Assembly: GCA_963714255.1 (NCBI GenBank)
Contig: CAVQNU010000006.1
Coordinates: 248,001-312,000 of the forward strand
Reading direction: 5' to 3'
DNA length: 64,000 nucleotides
DNA from: Rhodovastum sp963714255
GTDB taxonomy: Bacteria; Pseudomonadota; Alphaproteobacteria; Acetobacterales; Acetobacteraceae
This document shows positions 25,255-32,860 of the stretch, in pieces. The notes under the pieces were generated by a model. The model was given only the letters and a program-made list of their open reading frames with translations. It made no database searches and was not told the DNA's origin. The position numbers and the translations under genes are program-made. How positions within the stretch are numbered: the stretch's first letter is position 1; each line of letters starts with the position of its first letter.

Positions 25255-25935
25255 ATGGACGTAGTTGACGTGCTCGGCAATGCCGGCCGGGTTCTGCTCG
25301 CCGGCCTGATCGTCGCCCTGCCCCTGGTGGCCTGGCAATGGGTGGTGCTGAGTTCGCGCCACTGGCGTGGCACGTTCGGCCTGCTCGACGCAACCCTGAT
25401 CGCCGGCGTCATGATCGGCATCGCCGCCCTGGTGGATGTCATTCCGGCCGGCACGCTGAGCTTCGAAGCGGTGGTGGCGCCCGGCGGCGTCTGGGACCTG
25501 TCGGCGACCGGCTTCCTGCGGCGGGCCGCGGCGATGGCCTCGCGCGGGGTGCCGGTCATGGCCGAACGGCTGGTGTCCGACGATGCCGACCGCGACCTGC
25601 GCGTCTGGCTGTCGCTGGCCGGCGCGGTCTGGCTGCTGCGTCTGTCGGCCGGGCTGCTGCGCGCCGGCGTCGGCCATGCCGGGATGTTCCTGCTGACCGA
25701 GGCGGTGACCTTCGCGGTGTCGATCTACGGCACCATCTATGCCGGGCTGCTGGTGATCTGGCTGTTCAACCAGTTGAACGTCTGGTGGCTGCTGCTGCTG
25801 ATCGTGGTGGTGCAGGATTTCCGCAACAACGATCCGCCTTACTTCGCCCGGTTGCCGGCGGCGACCGGGTCGTTTGCGCTTTATGCGCAGCCGCCGCCGC
25901 CGCGCGAGAAGAAGCATAAGGCGCACGGGCACTAA
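25255..25935 (+). CDS. inner-membrane protein of unknown function
   Basis: The product is 226 residues with about five hydrophobic segments (first VLLAGLIVALPLVAWQWVV; last WWLLLLIVVVQDF) and a basic C-terminal tail (PREKKHKAHGH). No known family is recognised. The ATG at 25255 follows a GAGG site; a longer open frame to 25198 lacks protein character. Being divergent from and adjacent to the envelope cluster, it is a candidate accessory member. A strong hairpin terminator follows. Confidence 0.65.
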   Translation: MDVVDVLGNAGRVLLAGLIVALPLVAWQWVVLSSRHWRGTFGLLDATLIAGVMIGIAALVDVIPAGTLSFEAVVAPGGVWDLSATGFLRRAAAMASRGVPVMAERLVSDDADRDLRVWLSLAGAVWLLRLSAGLLRAGVGHAGMFLLTEAVTFAVSIYGTIYAGLLVIWLFNQLNVWWLLLLIVVVQDFRNNDPPYFARLPAATGSFALYAQPPPPREKKHKAHGH

Positions 25936-25986
25936 CCGGACGGGCACGCGAGACGGGCCCTAACCAGACGGGCACTGAACAAAGGA

Positions 25987-26021
25987 ACGCCAGGGGCGGC
26001 GCCCCTGGCGTCTGTTCTTTT
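25987..26021 (+). terminator. rho-independent terminator
   Basis: An 11-bp perfect stem (25987-25997 with 26001-26011, GGC loop) is followed by CTGTTCTTTT. It lies between the convergent membrane-protein and DUF1150 genes and may serve both. Confidence 0.75.
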
Positions 26022-26036
26022 GCCCGGCTGCCGCGC

Positions 26037-26270
26037 TCAGTGCACCAGCGACACCAGCATTTCGTGCTGATGCACGGCGGCGATCGCCACGTCGCGGTCG
26101 CCGGCGACCGCCATCGGGGTGCCATCGGCGGCGTGGATCGCGAATGCCGGCGTCCCGTTCATGATCACCGGCTTGACGTAGGCGATCTGCGACATGCCCA
26201 GACGGGCCAGTTGTTCGATGGACAGGTGGCGGATATCGATCCGTTCCCGGAGCGGTGTTTCGTTGCTCAT
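26037..26270 (-). CDS. DUF1150 family protein
   Basis: The product is 77 residues, the normal family size. The motifs GMSQIAYVKPV and FAIHAADGTPMAVAGDRDVA are typical of DUF1150, a small alphaproteobacterial family regularly encoded beside hsp20, as here. Its role is unknown; heat-shock association is inferred from context. The ATG at 26270 has a good AGGAGAA site. The hsp20 gene lies 146 bases upstream on the same strand. Confidence 0.88.
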   Translation of the reverse strand: MSNETPLRERIDIRHLSIEQLARLGMSQIAYVKPVIMNGTPAFAIHAADGTPMAVAGDRDVAIAAVHQHEMLVSLVH

Positions 26271-26416
26271 GTTTGTTCTCCTGGCGGGTCCGGCGCCCCC
26301 TGTTTGGGTTGCACTGCCGGCGCCGCCTGTTGGTTCGGGCCGCCGCGCGAGGCGCGCCCCCATTTTTGCGTATCGGTTTTTTCGTATTGGTCTTCAGGAT
26401 TGGAGCGCGACGCGCT

Positions 26417-26869
26417 TCAGCGCTCTTCGGTGCTGTTCACGACCGTGGACACGCCGTTGCCCGGCTTGCGGATTTCGATCGTCTTTACCCGGCACGCCGG
26501 TTGCGGCCGGGCGAGATCGACATGCAGAAGCCCGTTGTCCAGCCAGGCGCCGCGCACTTCGATGCCCTCGGCCAGCACGAAAGCGCGCTGGAACTGCCGC
26601 GCCGCGATGCCGCGGTGCAGGAATACCCGCCCCTGCGAATCGTCGGTCTGCCGGCCGCGGATGACGAGCTGGTTGTCCTCCTGCGTGATCTGCAGATCGT
26701 CCATGGTGAAACCGGCCACCGCAAGGGTGATGCGCAGCCCGGTCTGGCTGACCTGTTCGATATTGTAGGGTGGATAGCCGTCTGACGAGGTCTTGGACGC
26801 CCGCTCGATCATTTGCTCGAGATGGTCGAAACCCAGAAACAGCGGAGATGCAAACAAACGCGTGCTCAC
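26417..26869 (-). CDS. small heat-shock protein Hsp20 (IbpA-like)
   Basis: This ATP-independent chaperone of 150 residues keeps unfolded proteins soluble. The alpha-crystallin domain spans about residues 35-130, with YNIEQVSQTGLRITLAVAGF, QLVIRGRQ and the GLLHVDLARP strand; family members end it with an I-x-I/V tail motif, here KTIEIRK. The start is GTG 26869 behind a strong AGGAGGAGG. The leader pairs CTTCGCTCTC with that site, which could form a weak thermometer-like hairpin. A CCCTTGCAA box about 90 bases upstream resembles a sigma-32 -35 element (tentative). Confidence 0.9.
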   Translation of the reverse strand: MSTRLFASPLFLGFDHLEQMIERASKTSSDGYPPYNIEQVSQTGLRITLAVAGFTMDDLQITQEDNQLVIRGRQTDDSQGRVFLHRGIAARQFQRAFVLAEGIEVRGAWLDNGLLHVDLARPQPACRVKTIEIRKPGNGVSTVVNSTEER

Positions 26870-27002
26870 GGCGAGCCTCCTCCTGAGAGCGAAGCAGCGG
26901 CGGGTCCCGGCATTCGGCGACCCTGCCGAGGGTTCATTTTGGCACCCGTGTGCCGCGTTGCAAGGGTGCGCGCCCGTTGATCCTGCCGCACGGTATCGCT
27001 AC

Positions 27003-27617
27003 ATGGGCGGCATGGACGCTGCACCCCTCGCGGCCGACCCGGCCGCCGCCCTCCCGGTCGCCCTTTCGCAGGTCGCCGCCCCGCTCGTCAGCCCGGATGA
27101 CGCCGAGCCGGCGTCGATCCTGATCGCGCCGCACCCGCTGCTGAAAGCGCGGTGCAGTCCGGTCACGCCGGCCGACACCGAACAGGTGCGCGCTTTGCTG
27201 CCGCGCATGTTCGCCGCCATGTACAAGGCGCCCGGCATCGGCCTGGCGGCGCCGCAGGTGGGCGTGCTGCTGCGCATGTGCATCGTCGATCTGATGCCCG
27301 ACCATCGCCGCGCACCGGTCGTGCTGATCAACCCCGAGGTGGTGGCCGAAAGCGATGAGCTGGCCGGCCGCGAGGAGGGCTGCCTGTCGCTGCCAGGCCA
27401 GTATGCGCAGGTCGTGCGTCCCGCCCGGGTGCGGGTGCGCTTTACCGATGAAACCGGCGCGCGCCGCGAAATGGATGGCGAGGGGCTGCTGGGCGCCTGC
27501 CTGCAGCACGAAATCGACCATCTCGACGGGGTGCTGTTCGTCGACCATATCTCCGTGCTCAAGCGCAACATGCTGATGCGGCGGCTGGCCAAGGACCAGC
27601 GGCAGAAGGAGCGGTAG
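27003..27617 (+). CDS. def: peptide deformylase
   Basis: This metalloenzyme removes the formyl group from the N-terminal Met of new proteins. The product is 204 residues with all three motifs: GIGLAAPQVG, EGCLSLPG (metal Cys) and QHEIDHLDG (metal His pair and catalytic Glu). The N-terminus has an Ala-rich extension of about 35 residues before LIAPHPLLKARC. ATG 27003 and 27012 are both possible starts. It is followed by fmt and truA on the same strand, the usual def-fmt order. It is divergent from hsp20. Confidence 0.95.
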   Translation: MGGMDAAPLAADPAAALPVALSQVAAPLVSPDDAEPASILIAPHPLLKARCSPVTPADTEQVRALLPRMFAAMYKAPGIGLAAPQVGVLLRMCIVDLMPDHRRAPVVLINPEVVAESDELAGREEGCLSLPGQYAQVVRPARVRVRFTDETGARREMDGEGLLGACLQHEIDHLDGVLFVDHISVLKRNMLMRRLAKDQRQKER

Positions 27618-27672
27618 TGGTCTGATGCAGACCGTACCGGATCGCCGCGCCGGCTGAACCGGACCAGCTTCT

Positions 27673-28587
27673 ATGAACCGCCTGCGCCTCGCCTTCATGG
27701 GCAGCCCGGAGTTCGCGGTGCCGGCCTTGCGCGCCCTGCACGGGGCAGGGCACGACATCATTGCCGTGTATTGCCAGCCGCCCCGGCCGTCCGGACGCGG
27801 CCACGCCGTCCGGCCCTGCCCGGTGCACGCGGCCGCCGAGGCGCTGCATCTGCCGGTGCGCACGCCGGCCCGGCTGCGCAAGGACGCGTCCGAGCATGCC
27901 GCCTTCGCGGCCCTTGATCTGGATGCGGCGGTGGTCTGCGCCTACGGGCTGATCCTGCCCACGCCCATGCTGGCCGCCCCCCGGCGCGGCTGCCTGAACA
28001 TCCATGCCTCCCTGCTGCCGCGCTGGCGCGGCGCCGCCCCGATCCAGGCTGCCATCCTGGCCGGCGACGCCGAAACCGGCATCACCATCATGCAAATGGA
28101 GGAAGGGCTGGACACCGGCCCCATGCTGCTGCGCGAGGCCGTGCCGATCACACCGGCGACCGGCGCGGCTGCGCTGCACGACGCCCTGGCCGCGATCGGC
28201 GCGCGGCTGATCCTGCGCGCCCTCGACGAGGCCCCGCAGCCGGTCCCGCAACCCGAGCAAGGCGCGACCTACGCCCCCAAACTGACGCGCGAGGACGGGC
28301 AGATCAACTGGACCGAAAGCGCCGCCGCGCTCGACCGCCGGGTGCGGGCGCTGAACCCGTGGCCGGGCACGTTTTCGCAACTCGGCGGAGAAACGTTGAA
28401 GATCCTCGCCGCGCAACCGGAAGCGGGCACCGGCGCGCCAGGCACCACACTCGATGACGCGCTGCTGGTGGCCTGCGGCGACGGGGCGCTGCGGCTGACG
28501 CGGGTGCAGGCGCCGGGGCGCTCGGCTCTGGAGGCCTCGGATTTTCTTCGGGGGCGCCAAATCCCTGCCGGAACCCAACTGGGGTGA
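27673..28587 (+). CDS. fmt: methionyl-tRNA formyltransferase
   Basis: This enzyme adds a formyl group from 10-formyl-THF to Met-tRNA to make the initiator tRNA. The product is 304 residues, near the usual 310. It shows FMGSPEFAVPAL at the start, LNIHASLLPRWRGAAPIQ with the catalytic Asn/His, GDAETGITIMQM with the catalytic Asp, and a C-terminal tRNA-contact domain from about residue 205 (YAPKLTREDGQINW). It lies 55 bases after def and a repeat separates it from truA. Confidence 0.95.
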   Translation: MNRLRLAFMGSPEFAVPALRALHGAGHDIIAVYCQPPRPSGRGHAVRPCPVHAAAEALHLPVRTPARLRKDASEHAAFAALDLDAAVVCAYGLILPTPMLAAPRRGCLNIHASLLPRWRGAAPIQAAILAGDAETGITIMQMEEGLDTGPMLLREAVPITPATGAAALHDALAAIGARLILRALDEAPQPVPQPEQGATYAPKLTREDGQINWTESAAALDRRVRALNPWPGTFSQLGGETLKILAAQPEAGTGAPGTTLDDALLVACGDGALRLTRVQAPGRSALEASDFLRGRQIPAGTQLG

Positions 28588-28688
28588 GCCGGGGCGCTGC
28601 CCCGGACCCCGCCCAGCGCGGAGCGTGCCTTCGGCACGACGGCTTCGCCCCTGCACCCCACCAAGGGGCATAGCCCCTTGGAACCCTG
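28588..28688. repeat. dispersed repeat copy inside the def-fmt-truA operon
   Basis: It contains CGGGGCGCTGCCCCG, GAGCGTGCCTTCGGCACGAC and AGGGGCATAGCCCCT palindromes joined by GACCCCGCC-type spacers. It fills the whole fmt-truA gap, ending at the truA start codon, so the family tolerates insertion inside an operon. Confidence 0.75.
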
Positions 28689-29459
28689 ATGGCGCGGTAC
28701 GCGTTGCGGTTGGAATACGATGGGACGGGGTTCGTGGGGTGGCAGCTTCAGGGCGCCGGGCTGTCGTTGCAGGGTGTGCTGGAAGCCGCCGCCGCGAAAC
28801 TCGCCGGCGGCCAGCCCGTTATCAGCGTGGCCGCCGGCCGCACCGACGCGGGCGTGCACGCCGAGGCCCAGGTGGCACAAATCGACCTGCCCACCGCCTT
28901 CCCGCCGGAGCGGCTGCGCGACGCACTGAACTTTCACCTCAAGCCGCACCGCCTCGTGGTGTTGCAGGCCGCGGCGGCCCCCGACGGATGGAACGCGCGG
29001 TTCTCGGCCACCGGCCGCGCCTACCGCTACCGTGTCCTCAACCGGCGCTCCCGGCCGGCATTGCAGGAAGGCCGGGTCTGGCATGTTGAGCACCCGCTCG
29101 ATGAAGCCGCCATGGCGGCGGCGGCCGCCAGCTTGCTCGGGCGGCACGATTTCACTTCGTTCCGCGCCAGCGCCTGCCAGGCCAACAGCCCGTTGCGCAC
29201 CCTCGACCGGCTGGACGTGGTCCGCCACGGGGAGGTCCTGGAAATCACCGCCGAGGCGCGCAGCTTCCTGCACCATCAGGTGCGCAACATGGTCGGCACG
29301 CTGAAACTGGTGGGCGACGGAAGCTGGCCGGCCAGCCGCGTCGCCGCCGCCCTGGCTGCCCGCGACCGCCGCGCCGCCGGTCCGACCGCGCCGGCCGCCG
29401 GGCTGACCCTGACCGGCGTGCGCTACGATCCGGACCCGTTCAGCCCGACGTCCCGGTGA
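28689..29459 (+). CDS. truA: tRNA pseudouridine(38-40) synthase
   Basis: This enzyme converts uridines 38-40 in the tRNA anticodon arm to pseudouridine. The product is 256 residues, the usual length. The catalytic motif GRTDAGVHA has Asp53; RLEYDGTGFVGWQ at the start and SFLHHQVRNMVGTL near residue 200 are family signatures. The ATG at 28689 immediately follows the repeat, with no clear ribosome site (TTGGAACCCTG), so expression may rely on coupling or on the repeat. Its 3' end overlaps the convergent membrane-protein gene by 20 bases. Confidence 0.95.
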   Translation: MARYALRLEYDGTGFVGWQLQGAGLSLQGVLEAAAAKLAGGQPVISVAAGRTDAGVHAEAQVAQIDLPTAFPPERLRDALNFHLKPHRLVVLQAAAAPDGWNARFSATGRAYRYRVLNRRSRPALQEGRVWHVEHPLDEAAMAAAAASLLGRHDFTSFRASACQANSPLRTLDRLDVVRHGEVLEITAEARSFLHHQVRNMVGTLKLVGDGSWPASRVAAALAARDRRAAGPTAPAAGLTLTGVRYDPDPFSPTSR

Positions 29460-30009
29460 TCCCCATCAAAAAAATCCCGAGAGCGAAATCGAGCCCGACC
29501 AGCGCCGCCGCCGGACGGCCGGGAATCGCCAGCGCCAGCTTGGTCACATACCACTCCAGCCAGAGCGCCCAGCCCATCGCCACCAGCCAGACCGTCTGCA
29601 ATAGCAGATCGGGCAGGTCCAGCATCGAGGCCAGCGCCGCAGTGACCAGCATCAGGTACTGCACCACGTTGCACCAGTTCCACGCGGTAATGAATCGCGG
29701 CCAGAGCATGCCGCGCCCCATGACCCCCGCCACCCGGTGCGAAATCAGCGCGAACCCCACCCAGCCGATCACATAACTCAGCAGATCGAGCGTCAGGCTC
29801 GCCGCCGCCGCCGGCGGCGTTCCGTCATCCGCCCAGTCCAGCAAATGCAGGCACAGGAAGGCCGGCAAGCAGACCGCGATCGCCCAGAAACTGTGCCCCG
29901 CCGCCGCCATTTCGGACTCGGGAGGAGCGACAATCAGCCGCAGCCCGTCCGCCCGCCCGCGGGCCAGCAGGAAGGCACCGTGCAAGGCGCTCCCCAAACG
30001 TGCGGTCAT
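29440..30009 (-). CDS. multi-pass membrane protein of unknown function (paralogue 1)
   Basis: The product is 189 residues with about five hydrophobic helices (FWAIAVCLPAFLCLHLLDW; LALAIPGRPAAALVGLDFAL near the end). The start region has LLARGRADGLRLI, matching the LALLRPEGMRQFG position of the next gene upstream. Its TAWNWCNVVQYLMLVTAALA parallels that gene's TAFNWSRWTMLLAAGVGLML, so the two look like paralogues. The ATG overlaps that gene's stop (ATGA). It is the last gene of the dapD-dapE transcription unit. The function is unknown. Confidence 0.65.
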   Translation of the reverse strand: MTARLGSALHGAFLLARGRADGLRLIVAPPESEMAAAGHSFWAIAVCLPAFLCLHLLDWADDGTPPAAAASLTLDLLSYVIGWVGFALISHRVAGVMGRGMLWPRFITAWNWCNVVQYLMLVTAALASMLDLPDLLLQTVWLVAMGWALWLEWYVTKLALAIPGRPAAALVGLDFALGIFLMGITGTSG

Positions 30010-30578
30010 GATGAAAATCCTTCCTGCAGCCCGGCCAGGACGCGCGGCCCGAGAAACATCAGCGCGGCGCCGAGATTGACCACCAGCACAACCGCCGCCG
30101 CCTGCCACCAGGCCAGCCGCAGCCCCACCCGGGCGATGAACCAGTCCAGCACGATGCTGTAGACCAGCACCGCGGCCAGCCCCAGCCCCACCGCCTCATG
30201 GTCGCCGAGCCCCGCGGCCGCCAGTGTTGCCATCAGCATCAGCCCCACCCCGGCCGCCAGCAGCATCGTCCAGCGCGACCAGTTGAAGGCGGTGGCATAC
30301 CGCAGCCATTCCCGCTCGCGCCCGAACAGCCGCGCCATCGCCTCCGACAGCACCGGCGGCGCCAGCAGGCCGACCAGCGAACCGAGCAGCGCCGCCAATT
30401 CGTCCGGCCCGGCGCCTGAAACCACGCCGAGCACCCCGCCCATCAGCGGCAGAGCCACCAGCGGCGCCAGACTGTTCAGGAAGCACTGACGGCTGTCGCC
30501 GAACTGCCGCATGCCCTCCGGCCGGAGCAGTGCGAGCTGAAGGGTGCCAAGGACCACGTGCTCGGCCCGCTCGCTCAC
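30006..30578 (-). CDS. multi-pass membrane protein of unknown function (paralogue 2)
   Basis: The product is 190 residues with about five hydrophobic helices. It starts with GTG at 30578, only 24 bases after dapE. Motifs shared with the downstream gene are the N-terminal amphipathic stretch and ATAFNWSRWTMLLAAG. The arrangement (amphipathic start, membrane core of about 160 residues) resembles Yip1-like membrane proteins, but the resemblance is weak. Co-transcription with dapD-dapE is likely from the spacing, although no link to lysine synthesis is evident. Confidence 0.6.
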   Translation of the reverse strand: MSERAEHVVLGTLQLALLRPEGMRQFGDSRQCFLNSLAPLVALPLMGGVLGVVSGAGPDELAALLGSLVGLLAPPVLSEAMARLFGREREWLRYATAFNWSRWTMLLAAGVGLMLMATLAAAGLGDHEAVGLGLAAVLVYSIVLDWFIARVGLRLAWWQAAAVVLVVNLGAALMFLGPRVLAGLQEGFSS

Positions 30579-30602
30579 CGCCGCGCCCTCATGGCCAAAC
30601 CC

Positions 30603-31724
30603 TCATGGCAGAAACGCCGCGATCACGGCGCGGTAGATGCGGGCCAGTTCGCGCAGCTCATCCACCGGCACGCATTCGTCGGCCTGGTGCATGGTGCGGC
30701 CGACCAGGCCGAACTCGGCGACCGGGCAGAGCCGGGCGATGAACCGCGCATCCGACGTCCCGCCGCCGGTGTCCAGCGCCGGCTCCAGCCCGGTTGCCTC
30801 GCGCACCGCCGCCTGCAGCCGTGCGACCGGCGGCCCCGGCTGGGTGAGAAAACTCTCGCCGCTGACCGCCACATCCAGGTCGAAGCGTTCGGCGTGCTGC
30901 GCCAGCACGGCGCGCAGCCAGGCGGTGAGCGAGACGCCGCTGTGGCGGTCGTTGAAACGGATGTTCAGCAGCGCCCTTGCCGAAGCGGGAATGACATTGG
31001 CCGCCGGGTTGCCGACATCGATGCTGGTGACCTGCAGCGTCGAGGGTTCGAACCAGTCGGTGCCGGCGTCCAGCGGCGCCGCGGTCAGTGCCGCCAGGGC
31101 GCGCAACAGCCGGTGCACCGGGTTGTTGGCGCGCTGCGGATAGGCCGCGTGGCCCTGGATGCCGTGCACGGTGATGCGCGCCGTCAGGCTGCCGCGCCGG
31201 CCGATCTTGATCGTCTCGCCCAGACGGTGCGGGTTGGTCGGCTCGCCGACGAGGCAGAAATCCGGCACCTGCCCGTTGGCTTGCATCCACGCCAGCACGC
31301 GCGCGGTGCCGTCGAGCGCCTCGCCTTCCTCGTCGCCGGTGATCAGCAGGCTGAGCGACCCGCGCGGCGGGCCGGATTGCAAATGCGTGGCACTGGCGGA
31401 GACGAAAGCGGCGATCGCGCCCTTCATGTCGCAGGCGCCGCGGCCGTACAGCACGCCGTCGCGCACCTCGCCGGCGAACGGCGGCGCGCTCCAGGTGCCG
31501 TCCCCGGCCGGGACCACGTCGGTATGGCCGGCAAAACACAGATGCGGACCGGTGGTGCCGATCCGCGCATACAGATTCTCGATGTCGCCGAAGCGCAGAC
31601 GGGTCACCGCGAAGCCGAGCCGTTCCAGCGCGGCGGCAAGCACCGCTTGCGCGCCGGCATCCTCGGGGGTGACGGAGGCGCAGCGGATCAGCGCCTGCGC
31701 CAGAAAAAGCGGATCTTCGGTCAA
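30603..31724 (-). CDS. dapE: succinyl-diaminopimelate desuccinylase
   Basis: This enzyme hydrolyses N-succinyl-LL-diaminopimelate in lysine and peptidoglycan precursor synthesis. The product is 373 residues. The dinuclear zinc M20 peptidase signatures are CFAGHTDVVPAG, RGACDMKGAIAAFV, ITGDEEGEA and GGGTSDARF. The start is TTG 31724, overlapping the dapD stop as TTGA, so translation is coupled. It follows dapD as in many Alphaproteobacteria. Confidence 0.95.
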   Translation of the reverse strand: MTEDPLFLAQALIRCASVTPEDAGAQAVLAAALERLGFAVTRLRFGDIENLYARIGTTGPHLCFAGHTDVVPAGDGTWSAPPFAGEVRDGVLYGRGACDMKGAIAAFVSASATHLQSGPPRGSLSLLITGDEEGEALDGTARVLAWMQANGQVPDFCLVGEPTNPHRLGETIKIGRRGSLTARITVHGIQGHAAYPQRANNPVHRLLRALAALTAAPLDAGTDWFEPSTLQVTSIDVGNPAANVIPASARALLNIRFNDRHSGVSLTAWLRAVLAQHAERFDLDVAVSGESFLTQPGPPVARLQAAVREATGLEPALDTGGGTSDARFIARLCPVAEFGLVGRTMHQADECVPVDELRELARIYRAVIAAFLP

Positions 31725-32561
31725 TCCCGGAGCAGCTCATTGACGGAGGTCTTGGCCCGCGTGCGCGCATCGACACGCTTGACGATCACGGCGCAGGACA
31801 GCGACGGGCCGGGCGAGCCGTCCGGGAAGGGCTTGCCCGGCAGGCTGCCCGGCACCACCACCGAATAGGCCGGCACGCGGCCGAGGAACACCTCGCCGGT
31901 GCTGCGGTCGACCACCTTGGTGGTGGCGCTGATGAACACGCCCATCGACAGCACCGCGCCGCGCTCGACGATGACCCCCTCGACCACTTCGGAGCGGGCG
32001 CCGATGAAGCAATCGTCCTCGATGATGACCGGGGCGGCCTGCAGCGGCTCCAGCACGCCGCCGATGCCCACGCCGCCCGAGAGGTGGCAGTTCTTACCGA
32101 TCTGCGCGCAGCTGCCGACCGTGGCCCAGGTGTCCACCATGGTGCCGCGGTCGACATAGGCGCCGACATTGACGAAGCAGGGCATCAGCACGACGCCGGG
32201 CGCGACATAGGCGCTGCGCCGCACCACCGCCCCCGGCACGGCGCGGAACCCGGCCTCCTGGAACTGCGCGTCTTGCCAGCCGGCGCACTTCATCGCCACT
32301 TTGTCCCACACCGGCGCGCCGCCGGCGCCGGGCATGCGCGCGGAGTTCCTGCAACCGGAACGACAGCAGGACGGCCATTTTCAGCCAGCCGTTGACGCGC
32401 CAGCCCGCGCTGGCCGGCTCGGCGACCCGAAGCTCGCCGCGGTCGAGCAACGCCAGCGCGGCTTCGACGGCGGCGCGCGGCTCGCCTTCGGTTGCGGCAC
32501 TGAGCTGGTCGCGGCGCTCCCACAGGGCTTCGATCGTGGCTTGAAGCGCGTGATCGGTCAT
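31721..32561 (-). CDS. dapD: tetrahydrodipicolinate N-succinyltransferase, apparent +1 frameshift
   Basis: This enzyme makes N-succinyl-2-amino-6-ketopimelate, the step before the DapC aminotransferase. The N-terminal 70 residues (ATG 32561: MTDHALQATIEALWERRDQL ... WLKMAVLLSFRLQ) are in one frame; the left-handed beta-helix domain (MPGAGGAPVWDKV ... CHLSGGVGIGGVLEPLQAA ... RTRAKTSVNELLRD) is in another. The span is 841 bases, one more than 280 codons. Removing one base near 32348 joins them as FRLQNSARMPGAGG, giving 279 residues, the usual length. DapD is normally essential, so a sequence error is more likely than true loss. Confidence 0.8.
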
Positions 32562-32675
32562 ATCGGCGGCAACTCCCCCCCTGCGCGATGCGCGGGTACT
32601 GTCGATCAAATCTGCCGGGTAATGCCCGCGGACCATGCGCAGCCGCCGGAGTGGTGTCAATTGCGCGAAGCGGAG

Positions 32676-32736
32676 AAAGGAAGGCCAGGGCTCTGCCCTG
32701 GACCCGCCAAGGGCCAAGAGGCCCTTGGAACCCATT
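32676..32736. repeat. dispersed repeat, solo half-copy
   Basis: It has the end AAAGGAAGGCCAGGGCTC, the CCTGGACCCGCC core, an AAGGGCCAAGAGGCCCTT hairpin and the other end TGGAACCCATT. It lies between the divergent dapD and diguanylate cyclase genes. Confidence 0.75.
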
Positions 32737-32860
32737 CCTTACCTCCGCTAACCCAGCATTTACGCCCGCCCCCTTAAAGTCGGCGGCTGCGGCGTCCGCG
32801 CCGGCAGCCCGGGCGCGGCGTTGTGCCGCGCTCGGCCCGCATCGGGGGTTTCGGCAGGCC

